Source of the DNA: Mesocentrotus franciscanus
Taxonomy: Eukaryota > Echinodermata > Echinoidea > Camarodonta > Strongylocentrotidae
NCBI GenBank assembly: GCA_037976565.1
Contig: CP137670.1
Span: 15,525,216-15,589,215, forward strand
Direction: 5' to 3'
DNA length: 64,000 nucleotides
This document shows positions 23,737 through 34,753 of this stretch, piece by piece; within the stretch, counting starts at the first letter, position 1; every line of letters starts with the position of its first letter. A model generated the notes under the pieces. The model ran no database searches and had not been told where the DNA came from. It saw nothing but the letters and a program-made list of their open reading frames with translations. The position numbers were made by a program, and so were the translations under genes.

Positions 23737-23937
23737 AGATCACTTGTGCTGCGCCTGAAGCAGGTACAAACACAAACCCTGTTGATAACCCAGGGCAGCC
23801 AAGGGACCTTGACGAGAGCTATACTTACACCTGCCAAGCCGGGTACACCCCCGGATCTAGTGATCTGACCACCGTCTGTGTACAAAGCGCGGACCCAGGC
23901 ACTGGACGCTGGTCTGTAGACCCACCCTCTTGCACAC
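23737..23937 (+). CDS. Exon 6: repeated CCP domain, copy 3
   Basis: Residues 312-378. Protein identical to exons 4, 5 and 7, with all four Cys, the Trp and the Gly-Tyr of the CCP fold present. Phase 1-1, so loss or skipping leaves the frame intact. Confidence 0.9.
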
Positions 23938-24730
23938 GTATGTATTGTTTTATAAGTTGATTCCTGTTGATGTGCAGGGCTGCATACAACTCATAATTTT
24001 GTTATTCAAACATCTAAATATATTTCATAGATTTTTAAATATTTTTTTTAATTTTTTCTCAGATCTGCTTAGCTCCACCCTAAAAAAATGTTCCAGATCT
24101 CATTCATTTTGTGTCATCATCTGTCAATCATTAGTGAGCTAAGAAAGACAGTGGTATGTAACTTCCCCCAGCTCAGCACATGCTGACAAAAGAATTGCAT
24201 TCTTTCATGCGGCAACTCCACATTACCTTTCTTCTCCTGGTGATGCTACAGCACGTCTGACATAGCATCGCCTATGTTTGTATTGTATGGTATATTATGA
24301 ACAGATGGTCAGCTCTGGTGAAGCTACATATCACTGTCTCTTGTTTCTATCTCTATTTCCTTTCTCATTATTTTGTTTTATCTTCATCATTCTGTTATCT
24401 TCTTTTTTTCCCCTTATATTATTTTATTTTTGAATCAATTTATCATGTTTTATTTCTTACTGTCTTTCCTTGTTATGCCTTGCTTTTTTCTTTCTTTGTA
24501 CCATCTTCTCTTTTTTTCCTTCCCTGATATATCTTTTATACATACCCTCGTATATCATTTTCCCTTTCTACCTTTCCTCATGTTACTCTGCATTGCTATC
24601 CTTTTATCCTTTTCGCTTTCGGCCTTTTCTTATGTTACTCTGTGTTTTATCCTTTTATCATTTTGGCTTTCTACCCGTCCTTACGTTACTCTGTGTTGTT
24701 ATCCTTTTATCATTTTCGCTCACTGCTAGC

Positions 24731-24758
24731 TGGTCTCAAGACCCACCCACTTGCACGA
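24731..24758 (+). pseudogene. CCP exon stump, unit 4
   Basis: Same ten-residue CCP tail and 'gtatat' donor as units 2 and 3. Confidence 0.7.
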
Positions 24759-25879
24759 GTATATAAAGCTTACACATCATTGCAGAAATATTTTGTTTTG
24801 AAAACCATATTGATGTGGTTGTAATGTCAATAATTCTTGAGTTATAATAATAATACTTTGTTCTTCCATAGTGCATTTCATGACCGTGTTGCATAAAACT
24901 TACCATTAATGGTAACTACCATGGTAACATTGCTCAACAGCCAATCAAAATCAAGGATTCCATGGAAGTTACCATTGATGGCAAAGTTACCATCAATGAT
25001 GAGTTTTCTGCAACGGGACCCATGTCTGTTGACATTGCTATGCGCTTCACAATATACATATATATGAAATATTACGAGATCATAAATGGAAGATGACTAA
25101 ACAGAAGCATATATATAACAACATTGAAGATCTTACAAAGAGAAAAATTACAACATTACTTATCCTTTAGTACTACTGATATGCTAATTTGAAAACATGA
25201 GCTTTGAGTTTAGATATGAAAGTTTCAGTATTGGGTATACAACGTATGGAATTTGGGAGAGAATTCCATAACAAACTATCATGAATGAAATGGTAGCCCA
25301 AATGTACAAAGAACGTGAATATGACTACCGATTCTTGGAGGGCCGTCCAATGGGAAAAACATAGTGATTCTATTTTTCCCCATGTGTGTTCTTTTCGAAG
25401 TTAAATTTTGTATTTCGGCTATCTTGTCATGATTCACAAATGAATCCTGTAGTGACGTAAAGAAATATGACTGTTGTCTTAATCCTCTTTTCTAGATTCA
25501 TTCATTCCATGTAAAAACCTACAGATGTAGCATATGTTTTAACCGTCATCATGATGCACAATTATTCATGCATGACCATTGTTTTTGTGATTGGGCAGAT
25601 CCCTGAGAATTCAGCCTAATATGTTAATAATTGTTCCTCCACTAAAGTGTAATAGGCATAGCAGGGAGTGGACTTAAACTACTTTTATAGCCACATGTTT
25701 GTACTTATCCACAGAAAGTCTAACTGTTGTAATACGCGGGCTTTAGTTTAGTTTGGTGAGATAATAAATATGAGGAAAGAATTGATAAGGCATATTCTTT
25801 TCATTTTATTTTATTTTGTGTTTCTTCATTGAATTCCTGAACTACATGAGCCCTTCACATTATTCTTCACCCCATACAG

Positions 25880-26080
25880 AGATCACTTGTGCTGCGCCTG
25901 AAGCAGGTACAAACACAAACCCTGTTGATAACCCAGGGCAGCCAAGGGACCTTGACGAGAGCTATACTTACACCTGCCAAGCCGGGTACACCCCCGGATC
26001 TAGTGATCTGACCACCGTCTGTGTACAAAGCGCGGACCCAGGCACTGGACGCTGGTCTGTAGACCCACCCTCTTGCACAC
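25880..26080 (+). CDS. Exon 7: repeated CCP domain, copy 4
   Basis: Residues 379-445. Identical in protein to exons 4-6. Acceptor 'catacag', donor 'acac|gtatgt', phase 1-1. Confidence 0.9.
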
Positions 26081-26873
26081 GTATGTATTGTTTTATAAGT
26101 TGATTCCTGTTGATGTGCAGGGCTGCATACAACTCATAACTTTGTTATTCAAACATCTAAATATATTTCATAGATTTTTAAATATTTTTTTAAATTTTTT
26201 CTCAGATCTGCTTAGCTCCACCCTAAAAAAAATGTTCCAGATCTCATTCATTTTGTGTCATCATCTGTCAATCATTAGTGAGCTAAGAAGAGACAGTGGT
26301 ATGTAACTTCCCCCAGCTCAGCACATGCTGACAAAAGAATTGCATTCTTTCATGCGGCAACTCCACATTACCTTTCTTCTCCTGGTGATGCTACAGCACG
26401 TCTGACATAGCATCGCCTATGTTTGTATTGTATGGTATATTATGAACAGATGGTCAGCTCTGGTGAAGCTACATATCACTGTCTCTTGTTTCTATCTCTA
26501 TTTCCTTTCTCATTATTTTGTTTTATCTTCATCATTCTGTTATCTTCTTTTTTTCCCCTTATATTATTTTATTTTTGAATCAATTTATCATGTTTTATTT
26601 CTTACTGTCTTTCCTTGTTATGCCTTGCTTTTTTCTTTCTTTGTACCATCTTCTCTTTTTCCTTCCCTGATATATCTTTTATACATACCCTCGTATATCA
26701 TTTTCCCTTTCTACCTTTCCTCATGTTACTCTGCATTGCTATCCTTTTATCCTTTTCGCTTTCGGCCTTTTCTTATGTTACTCTGTGTTTTATCCTTTTA
26801 TCATTTTGGCTTTCTACCCGTCCTTACGTTACTCTGTGTTGTTATCCTTTTATCATTTTCGCTCACTGCTAGC

Positions 26874-26901
26874 TGGTCTCAAGACCCACCCACTTGCACG
26901 A
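26874..26901 (+). pseudogene. CCP exon stump, unit 5
   Basis: Same CCP tail as in the other units, with the degenerate donor. It completes the set of five stumps. Confidence 0.7.
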
Positions 26902-28022
26902 GTATATAAAGCTTACACATCATTGCAGAAATATTTTGTTTTGAAAACCATATTGATGTGGTTGTAATGTCAATAATTCTTGAGTTATAATAATAATACT
27001 TTGTTCTTCCATAGTGCATTTCATGACCGTGTTGCATAAAACTTACCATTAATGGTAACTACCATGGTAACATTGCTCAACAGCCAATCAAAATCAAGGA
27101 TTCCATGGAAGTTACCATTGATGGCAAAGTTACCATCAATGATGAGTTTTCTGCAACGGGACCCATGTCTGTTGACATTGCTATGCGCTTCACAATATAC
27201 ATATATATGAAATATTACGAGATCATAAATGGAAGATGACTAAACAGAAGCATATATATAACAACATTGAAGATCTTACAAAGAGAAAAATTACAACATT
27301 ACTTATCCTTTAGTACTACTGATATGCTAATTTGAAAACATGAGCTTTGAGTTTAGATATGAAAGTTTCAGTATTGGGTATACAACGTATGGAATTTGGG
27401 AGAGAATTCCATAACAAACTATCATGAATGAAATGGTAGCCCAAATGTACAAAGAACGTGAATATGACTACCGATTCTTGGAGGGCCGTCCAATGGGAAA
27501 AACATAGTGATTCTATTTTTCCCCATGTGTGTTCTTTTCGAAGTTAAATTTTGTATTTCGGCTATCTTGTCATGATTCACAAATGAATCCTGTAGTGACG
27601 TAAAGAAATATGACTGTTGTCTTAATCCTCTTTTCTAGATTCATTCATTCCATGTAAAAACCTACAGATGTAGCATATGTTTTAACCGTCATCATGATGC
27701 ACAATTATTCATGCATGACCATTGTTTTTGTGATTGGGCAGATCCCTGAGAATTCAGCCTAATATGTTAATAATTGTTCCTCCACTAAAGTGTAATAGGC
27801 ATAGCAGGGAGTGGACTTAAACTACTTTTATAGCCACATGTTTGTACTTATCCACAGAAAGTCTAACTGTTGTAATACGCGGGCTTTAGTTTAGTTTGGT
27901 GAGATAATAAATATGAGGAAAGAATTGATAAGGCATATTCTTTTTATTTTATTTTATTTTGTGTTTCTTCATTGAATTCCTGAACTACATGAGCCCTTCA
28001 CATTATTCTTCACCCCATACAG

Positions 28023-28223
28023 AGATCACTTGTGCTGCGCCTGAAGCAGGTACAAACACAAACCCTGTTGATAACCCAGGGCAGCCAAGGGACCTTGACG
28101 AGAGCTATACTTACACCTGCCAAGCCGGGTACACCCCCGGATCTAGTGATCTGACCACCGTCTGTGTACAAAGCACGGACCCAGGCACTGGACGCTGGTC
28201 TATAGACCCACCCACTTGCACAC
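28023..28223 (+). CDS. Exon 8: repeated CCP domain, copy 5
   Basis: Residues 446-512. Three substitutions from exons 4-7: Ala to Thr in 'QSTDPG', Val to Ile and Ser to Thr in 'RWSIDPPTC'. All four Cys and the Trp remain. As the last unit, it carries edge divergence, as expected if interior units are homogenised by unequal exchange. It splices to the first lectin exon, the joint codon being ccg (Pro). Confidence 0.9.
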
Positions 28224-28389
28224 GTATGTATTGTTTTATAAGTTGATTCCTGTTGATGTGCAGGGCTGCATACAACTCATAATTTTTTTATTCAAACATC
28301 TAAATATATTTCTTAGATTTTTGAATATTCTTTAAAATAATTCGGTACATAAATGAACCTGACATATGGGAAGCACAGTCCCAGGTAAG

Positions 28390-28620
28390 TGTTTTCATTT
28401 AAATTTTCCATTCTTCGCCCAGGTTTCATCATTTTCGCTTTTTGTCTTTCATTGTTACTCTGTGTTATCATTTTTATCATTTGTACTTTCTGTCTTTTGC
28501 TATGTTACTCTGTCTTGTTATCCTTTAATCATTTTCCCTTCCTGTCTTTCCGTATGTTACTCTGTTATATTATTCTTTTATCTTTTTTGCTTTCTTACTG
28601 TCGTTATGTTGTCCTTAATG
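28390..28620 (+). repeat. Short pyrimidine-rich minisatellite before lectin module 1
   Basis: About four monomers of the 'tcatttttcgctttctgtc' type ('ttactctgt', 'atcatttt', 'ctttctgtctttc'). The following sequence 'cttaatgtaggcctacaggg' and 'gagaaagcagttctg' is also found just after the 4.7-kb array at 41540-41590, so this is its unexpanded paralogue. Confidence 0.8.
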
Positions 28621-28769
28621 TAGGCCTACAGGGCTACAGGTCCCTTAGAGAAAGCAGTTCTGAAACTGACAATATGCCTACCACACTCTATTAATACAAG
28701 CGAGTCATTGAATCAATATCTTAAATCAGTCTACCAACATGCCAAGTACTCCAAAGTCTCGAGGCATTA

Positions 28770-28800
28770 TATAAATGTGTGTGTGTGTGTGTGTGTGTAT
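28770..28800 (+). repeat. (GT)n microsatellite
   Basis: Run of alternating tg between 'aaatgtg' and 'tattaggtg'. A longer paralogous run is at 41702-41727. Confidence 0.8.
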
Positions 28801-28827
28801 TAGGTGTTGTTCAGTGACGGAGAAGAC

Positions 28828-29364
28828 TTCAAGATACTATGTCCCTTTTGCAGCCAACATCAAATTCTGTAGAACTTTGCAGGAATTATGAATATGTCAT
28901 GTATGTCCTATCTGTGAAATTTAAACGTTAGCAGTGTCCTAATATTCAAATTATGCAAGGAAACCTGTTTACTTGCTAGACTTCACTGTCAGACACTATT
29001 GAGTGACTGACTGGCTTTTTCATCTTTGGTAATAACAAACATAAAATGAGCTGTAAAGGGTACATGAGCATTTGTCTACATCAATAACCCACTTCTTGTA
29101 ATGGCCAAAATTAAACTGATTGAATCTTTGCGCAGCATACAACGTACGACCATTCGGTAAAATGGTCTGAAAAATCAGACTATTACTTACTGGCTCTATA
29201 GCTCCTAAGTCGATTCGACAACTAATAGTGTTATTTTCCCACTTAAAGACATTTTCAAGCCCCCTTTTTTATAGGGAAGTTCTAAATTAGTATTTTCTTT
29301 CAAATGCCGTTGGAATTTAATCTTTTCAATGTTTTGGCCTGCAAATGAGACATAGCACCTTTGA
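28828..29364. mobile_element. TTAA-type MITE, copy B, with an empty paralogous site
   Basis: Ends 'agatactatgtcccttttgc' and 'gagacatagcaccttt' match the MITE at 2735-3274, as does the interior ('gtagaactttgcaggaatta'). In the duplicated lectin module the same point at about 41755 reads 'gaagacttaaaaaaggctcc', i.e. uninterrupted and with a TTAA. The flanking copies here have drifted to TTCA and TTGA. Confidence 0.7.
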
Positions 29365-29465
29365 AAAGAGGCTCCAAACAAATTAAAAAAGAATCCTTTC
29401 ACAACGAAATATATATCTATGTACGTGTACCTATGTACAATGACGTAAGTTTCTTTTTTTAACAG

Positions 29466-29587
29466 CGGAAATTGGTGATTCGGAAACTGGTGGGACTAAT
29501 ACTTGTCCGCGGGGATTTACACTTCATGACGGAGACTCTTGCTTCCGGTACATAGATGAACCTGACATATGGGAAGCACAGGCACAG
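29466..29587 (+). CDS. Exon 9: C-type lectin domain 1, first exon
   Basis: Residues 513-553. Acceptor 'tttaacag', donor 'gcacag|gtaagt'; phase 1 in, phase 0 out. Contains 'CPRGFTLHDGDSCF' and 'DIWEAQAQ', the classical start of a long-form CTLD: first Cys pair, then Trp followed by small residues on helix 1. The short stretch before the first Cys (EIGDSETGGTNT) is a linker from the CCP rod. Confidence 0.85.
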
Positions 29588-29690
29588 GTAAGTGTTTTCA
29601 TTTGAATTTGCCATTCTTCGCCCAGGTTTTATGGTTCGTTTACACACGACGCGGGAAAGCGGAGACTTTTTAATATATAATTAGGTGATA

Positions 29691-30504
29691 CGTACGTAGT
29701 TATACGTATCACCTTTTGATTTCGTCAAGATTTTATTATTATTTATTTATTATTTTTATTATTCTGCCATGAATTTGTTCGCATGATATCTCAAGAATGA
29801 ATAAAGCCATTATCATGAAACTTGCCATGATGATAGATATTAGTCATCCAGGCGCCATTTTGTAAAAATCAACTTATGATCATATCTTCATAACGGAAAG
29901 TCATTTCTCATTCATATTTTTTATGATCAAGGTCATTATATATCCGGTCTATTTCAGATCAATAAGCGCGCGCGCGTAAAAGTACGTCCGCGCATAAACG
30001 CGCGCGCAAAATTTAAAAATTACTCTAAATCGTTTAAAATTCATTTTGCAAAAGTTTTAGGCCATTTTAAGCATATTTTTAAAAATCGCGCACACGCGCA
30101 TGCGCGCGCGTTTACGTTCGTCATGGCCATACGTACGTTACATAAAATCGCTCTACTTTCTCTTAAATGTTGGTATGTTATAGCTGGGACTATGAACTAT
30201 CAGAAACCAGCCATTTCTTTTTCTTTTCAATGAGATGTAGTGATCATGTCTTAATTTTCAATTGTAAGTTGAAATTGCGACTAAATGCCAAGGCCGTTTG
30301 TCAGCTTTGCATGTAAAGTCTATGAGAAATATTTTGGATAATTGGTTAAGGCACTAGATAGATCCAAAATGATCAAGGCTACACAAATGAAAATTTACAT
30401 ATTGATATTGATAGACGATAATGGGAGGAGCATTTTATAGCATAATGTAAAATCGTAAAAATGCATTCTTCATTATGTAAAACATTAGCATACGTATCAC
30501 CTAA
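29691..30504. mobile_element. MITE with TAGGTGATACGTA inverted ends
   Basis: Left 'ttaggtgatacgtacg', right 'cgtatcacctaa'. The first 40 bp also contain a local palindrome of the end itself ('ggtgatacgta...tacgtatcacc'). The paralogous intron at about 42080 lacks it ('aatatatatttttccttctt'). The interior holds CG-alternating tracts such as 'cgcgcgcgtaaaag' near 29970 and 'gcgcatgcgcgcg' near 30100. Confidence 0.65.
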
Positions 30505-30599
30505 TTCGTCAAAGTGACGAATTCAAGTCTAGTTTTCCTTCTTTTTGCAGCAAAGTGAATGAGGAAGAAACAAAGTAATTGCACCAACACGGACAAGTG

Positions 30600-30645
30600 T
30601 CAAATGAACTTGTGTGTGTGCGTGTGTATGTGTGTGTTTTTTATA
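30600..30645 (+). repeat. (TG)n-rich microsatellite
   Basis: Short run of tgtgtg interspersed with cg and ta. The rest of 30505-31060 shows nothing recognisable. Confidence 0.5.
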
Positions 30646-31059
30646 AATATAAATGACACAAAATCTCTTACAATGAATGACATCTCTTTTAGGGTAAAAT
30701 CACTTCTATAAGGATTATTATTCTTAATGTTTTTCACAATCATTTGATAAAGACGTAAGATACGTCGACGACTCGTTACCTTATGAAAACTGTAGGATAT
30801 ACTTCTCTTCTTCATCGTCTTTGGTATTATATAGATTTATGTATATATATAAAACATGCATAAGAAATTCTAGATTTCTACCCGGAGTTCAGGAAAATAA
30901 TTTAATAATGTAGCCTATTGCGCCAAGGACGCTCTGTTAAAACTATTCAAACCAGAGACGGCGGAGCAGTGCCCCTCCCCCTCTTTTTAAGTACGCCTAA
31001 AGTGCCCTATTTTACATAGGAAAGGTGCCCACTTTTACTTCAGATAAGTGCCCCTTTTT

Positions 31060-31345
31060 ATTTCTAATAGGTGCCCGTTCCACATTCCTATAAGTGCCTC
31101 TTATCAGAGGTGGTAAGAGGCACTGAGCGAGATTCCCAGTATAAATTAAGTACTAAACCATCATCAGCGTGCATCAAATCTTGCGCATGCCTGCTCCAAG
31201 AGGACCCAAGACGCGCGAATTCACCCGCCCGCGCCAGATCCCAGGGTGGGCTCATTCCGCATACACTAGTCTGCCGTTGCCAGGTCAAACAAGCTCTAGG
31301 TTTGTCCGACCTAGAAACCAGCAATATATGTCGATATAATGTCGA
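31060..31345. repeat. Intron segment duplicated with the lectin module, copy 1
   Basis: 'gtgcatcaaatcttgcgcat', 'gacgcgcgaattcacccgcc' and 'ctaggtttgtccgacctag' all recur at 42600-42770 in the same order. Open frames on both strands here are not shared as conserved proteins. The preceding 'agtgcccctt...' repeats also have counterparts at 42100-42310. Confidence 0.7.
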
Positions 31346-31349
31346 CAAT

Positions 31350-34020
31350 AATCGTAAATAACGAAAGGGAAAACGAAAGTAAAGTGTAAAATATCAATTT
31401 TATTTACAAATTACTGGTTTCACTTTTGTTCTTCCAATTCTCAAGTTATATTACATGGTACAGATACAACAAAAAAACAATTCAAGACGATACATGGAAC
31501 AGCAAACAAAAGGTTGATATTCTAACGAGTAAAATATTGATAAAAAGAAGGAAAAGGATAAAAAGTAGGCCTATACAAAAAAGAGAAATGAAATTAAAAA
31601 CAAAAGGAAAAAAAGAATAGAAAAAAAACAACGTCTCAAGAAAAGAAAAAAAGAATATTAAATATATATCATCTAACATAGAAATTATCTTTAAACAAAA
31701 AATGAAACGCAAATAAATATTCAGACCATCACACCCAACTGCAAAGTATGATGCTTATTAAGAAGTATCTTGGACCTTGTAAACAGAGAATCAAACATTG
31801 AAATCATTCTTGATAATGTAATCATAATGTAGGGGTATGTACCAATGTCTAAAATTTTTATATTTTCTCTTAGAGATTTCCCTTTGTAGGTGCCCCTTTT
31901 TTGTTGGTTCCCCCACACATTGAAAGACGCTCCGTCGCCCCTGATTCTAACGATGGGTACGCTAAGAGAAGAGTGATGGGTAATGTAAAGGCTAGACCGA
32001 AAGCTTCAGTCTGTGATATCGACGGTTGTTCCGCTGAGATTACATCTGGCTCCTCTGACCGCCTCTATACATAGTCTGAAGTACGTCTTATGGGGTACTG
32101 TGTGGAAGGAATGGTTCGGTTCGGCCGGACCGAGATGAATGAGATATGCAACGAGTTTTTCCACTCTTTACGTCTTCCCATACTCACTTTGACTACAAAA
32201 TTACATTACATATTCTTTTTGAAAGAAATTGAAACGGAATTATGTACTTTGACTTACGATAGCTTGCCTATTTAGATCCTAGATTAATGTTTAATCCTAG
32301 AAAGACTTGTCGTCAACATGATTTGTTGTGCCGCCATCTTGATTTGAGTTAATGAATATTCTATTTTTTTCTTCCGAACGTCCAATAGCTATACGTACGA
32401 GTCAGCCCGGCTTGACCCGGTGATATTTGAATATTCATAAACCCAATATCAAACGCGTGATCTGATTGGCCATTGGCTTTGTTTTTGTACGTTGACCCGA
32501 AAATATATCGGCCGAGTCACGTCATATATTACAGTTCGAATACATGAATCACTGATTCTGAGACAAAATTGGATAACTCGTATAAAGTAAGCCCGTAAAT
32601 TTTGCTATTGCAATTACTTTATTAAAATTTTAAGAATTGTATATAAGTAAGGAATATACATACTTTCTTATGTCTGATTAATGGATCAGACAATTTGATC
32701 TAAATAAAGAAAAACGGGGGAGAAAGTCTTTGTACCAAAAGTGGTACAAAATCGGCTCAATCTCCTCCCCGTTGTGCGAGCCGTAAGGGTTACCGTCTGT
32801 GTATGGGGAATGTTGACAAATGTCAGTTTTATTAAAGAATGTACCATATCAGATCAGACGGTTATTTCGTGTTACGATATGACGCAGTTTCTTTACACGT
32901 AAATGAATGACAACTGCGCCCGACAAAAGTCTTAGCTCTGTGTTATAAGATACAGAAAATAAATGTGAAACGTATTACACTTTACGTTATCATAAAAAAC
33001 CGCCCCGGTTTTGCCGCGTCACTTTTTTGTACCGGATATAGGCCTACCGTGCACAAATGTTGTTGAATGTTGAGTGGTACGTGATTGAACCTGTGATTGA
33101 GTATTCGTAAATTCTAAACAACCTGAACTTGATGAAACATAGTTATTTTCTTTAAAATTTATGACATTTAGTCTATAACCTTTATTGATACATACAAAAA
33201 CGCTCTCTTAGTTTCAGTTGTCTGGAATAACTTAAACATAGTAATAACGGAAGCAATTCAGTGTGTGAGGTAATTTCCGTCACACTAAGATACTCTGGCT
33301 GATTTTTGTTGTTGTTACAGTTTGTTTATTTTTTGTTTGTCTGTTGTTATTTCATTGTTTATTTGTTGGTAATGTCTTTCTTTTTAAACAAATTTACTTT
33401 ATAAAAAATCTAGAAATGCGAGAAATTCCGTTAATGAGTTACATTGATTTAGACACGAGCACTGTAAGTTATTGGTATATCTCTCTTTCTCCCTATTTAC
33501 AAAAGACTTTGTCGATCATGCCATTCTATAACTCTTTGTTTCTCGCATTGCCAGCAGCTTCATTCCCTGGCCTTTCATACATCTCTCCTCAAGCCATCTT
33601 TGCTGACTATCCGACCACTCATAATTCCACTCCCCGCCTCGTCCCCATCATTCATGTCAATGCGAGGGCCCTGTCTAATAAAACTTGTTATCAATAACTC
33701 TTATTAGCTACTGAAATCGTGGCATTTGATTGGCTCAGAGCAAATTTGTCATAGAAATTTAGCATTCCCCAAACCTCCTTTTCGTATCAGATATGCTATG
33801 AATCTCATCTGCTGAATCCCTCTCTTACATATCATTATTTCTCACTTCTGCTGTTATCAACACGTTGTCAATATACTCATCCTATCTGTCAACGGAATCC
33901 TCAGCATTCTGCTAGAAAACATAATTCGCAGCTCCCCAAACGCTTTCTTAAAGCCCAAGTCCACTCCGATTTTCAAAAATGTTAACATGTTGTAAATAAA
34001 TCAAAGGTTAAAACTGCCAA
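31350..34020. other. Intron 9 interior
   Basis: AT-rich, no gene recognised. A 61-nt segment at 32713-32773 has two complementary arm sets ('aacgggggaga' with 'tctcctccccgtt', 'ttgtacc' with 'ggtacaa'). The stretch 33470-33690 is paralogous to 44495-44700 and belongs to the duplicated module. Confidence 0.4.
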
Positions 34021-34170
34021 ATGTCACGGGCGTACTTCAATCAGGTGATTTTTAAGAGCGATTTTTGTTTCGGGTATTTCGAGCAAAACATTTATATTGC
34101 TGTACGGATGTGACGTATGCTCCTCACAACGAAAGTGCCAGCGGTATACATTCTGACAATAGGCTATTTT

Positions 34171-34338
34171 CGTAATGTAACCAAATTTAATGCATACGTC
34201 TTTGTGAAGTGCCTCTATACAAACTATTTCATTCACCTGATAAGAATAATAGTGTTTCATTATTCTTATCAGGTGAATGAAATAGTTTGTATCGAGGCAC
34301 TTCACAAAGACGTATGCATTAAATTTGGTTACATTACG
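34171..34338. repeat. Near-perfect 168-bp hairpin (80-bp arms)
   Basis: 34171-34250 is the reverse complement of 34259-34338 with one visible mismatch (ctctatac against gtatcgag); the loop is 8 bases. Weaker inverted similarity continues outward ('gacgtatgctcctcacaac' against 'gttgtgaggaccctacgtc'), so a foldback MITE of about 34090-34390 is the likely source. It lies in the intron before exon 10 on the transcribed strand. Confidence 0.85.
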
Positions 34339-34589
34339 AATCTGTGTTGTGAGGACCCTACGTCACAACCGACTCGCTCATTAACTTGTTTTTTGCTCAT
34401 TAAAAAAAATTATTAAAAATAAATCTGAGCACCATTTTCCAAAACCAAGTTATATTTGGGCTTTTTAGATTTTTGTCTATCTAATCAGCTCAACTTTTCA
34501 GTGGAGTGGACTTGTACTTTAAGCTTCACATTATTGTCCATATATATTTCTTGCTAATAATCTCAGGTTCAAACATTATTATCTTCTAG

Positions 34590-34753
34590 AATTGCAAGAC
34601 CGTGAATGGACAACTGGTCATACCTAAGTCAGCAAGGGAGAATGCTCGACTAACATCTTATCTCGAATCCCTGACTATATCCGAGGATCAGGTATGGATT
34701 GGACCCCAAGCTCTTGCTGTCAGCAGTGTCTTTACGGACTTTGATTTACAGGG
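34590..34753 (+). CDS. Exon 10: C-type lectin domain 1, second exon
   Basis: Residues 554 to 608 (split). Acceptor 'cttctag', donor 'cagg|gtatgt' read as gg|gtatgt; phase 0 in, phase 2 out. Starts NCKTVNGQLVIPKS (Cys and the 'G-x-L-V' strand of CTLDs) and carries 'VWIGPQAL', the WIG core motif. The tail 'VFTDFDLQG' leads into the long-loop region. It is close to exon 13, especially over the last 23 codons. Confidence 0.85.

Larger units (their letters stand above)
21794..23937 (+). repeat. 2.14-kb tandem unit 3
   Basis: 2144 bp ending with exon 6. Nearly identical to units 2 and 4. Marker differences: 'atagcgcattt' and 'aagaacatgaat', which agree with unit 1 instead. Confidence 0.9.
23938..26080 (+). 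repeat. 2.14-kb tandem unit 4
   Basis: 2143 bp ending with exon 7. Shares 'atagtgcattt' and 'aagaacgtgaat' with unit 2, and 'tagcatatgttttaacc' only with unit 5. This mosaic pattern suggests exchange among units. Confidence 0.9.
26081..28223 (+). repeat. 2.14-kb tandem unit 5
   Basis: 2143 bp ending with exon 8. The minisatellite has a 2-bp contraction in a T-run relative to units 2-4. About 110 bp of post-exon homology (28224-28335) follows, then the array stops. Confidence 0.9.

Noticed and set aside
29691..30504. A host CpG island or promoter inside intron 9
   Set aside because: The CG-rich tracts are confined to an inserted MITE that is absent from the paralogous intron.
31071..31361. 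Overlapping frames on both strands at 31.1-31.4 kb
   Set aside because: The segment is repeated at 42.6 kb, where the frames are not kept at equal length or sequence; it is duplicated intron.
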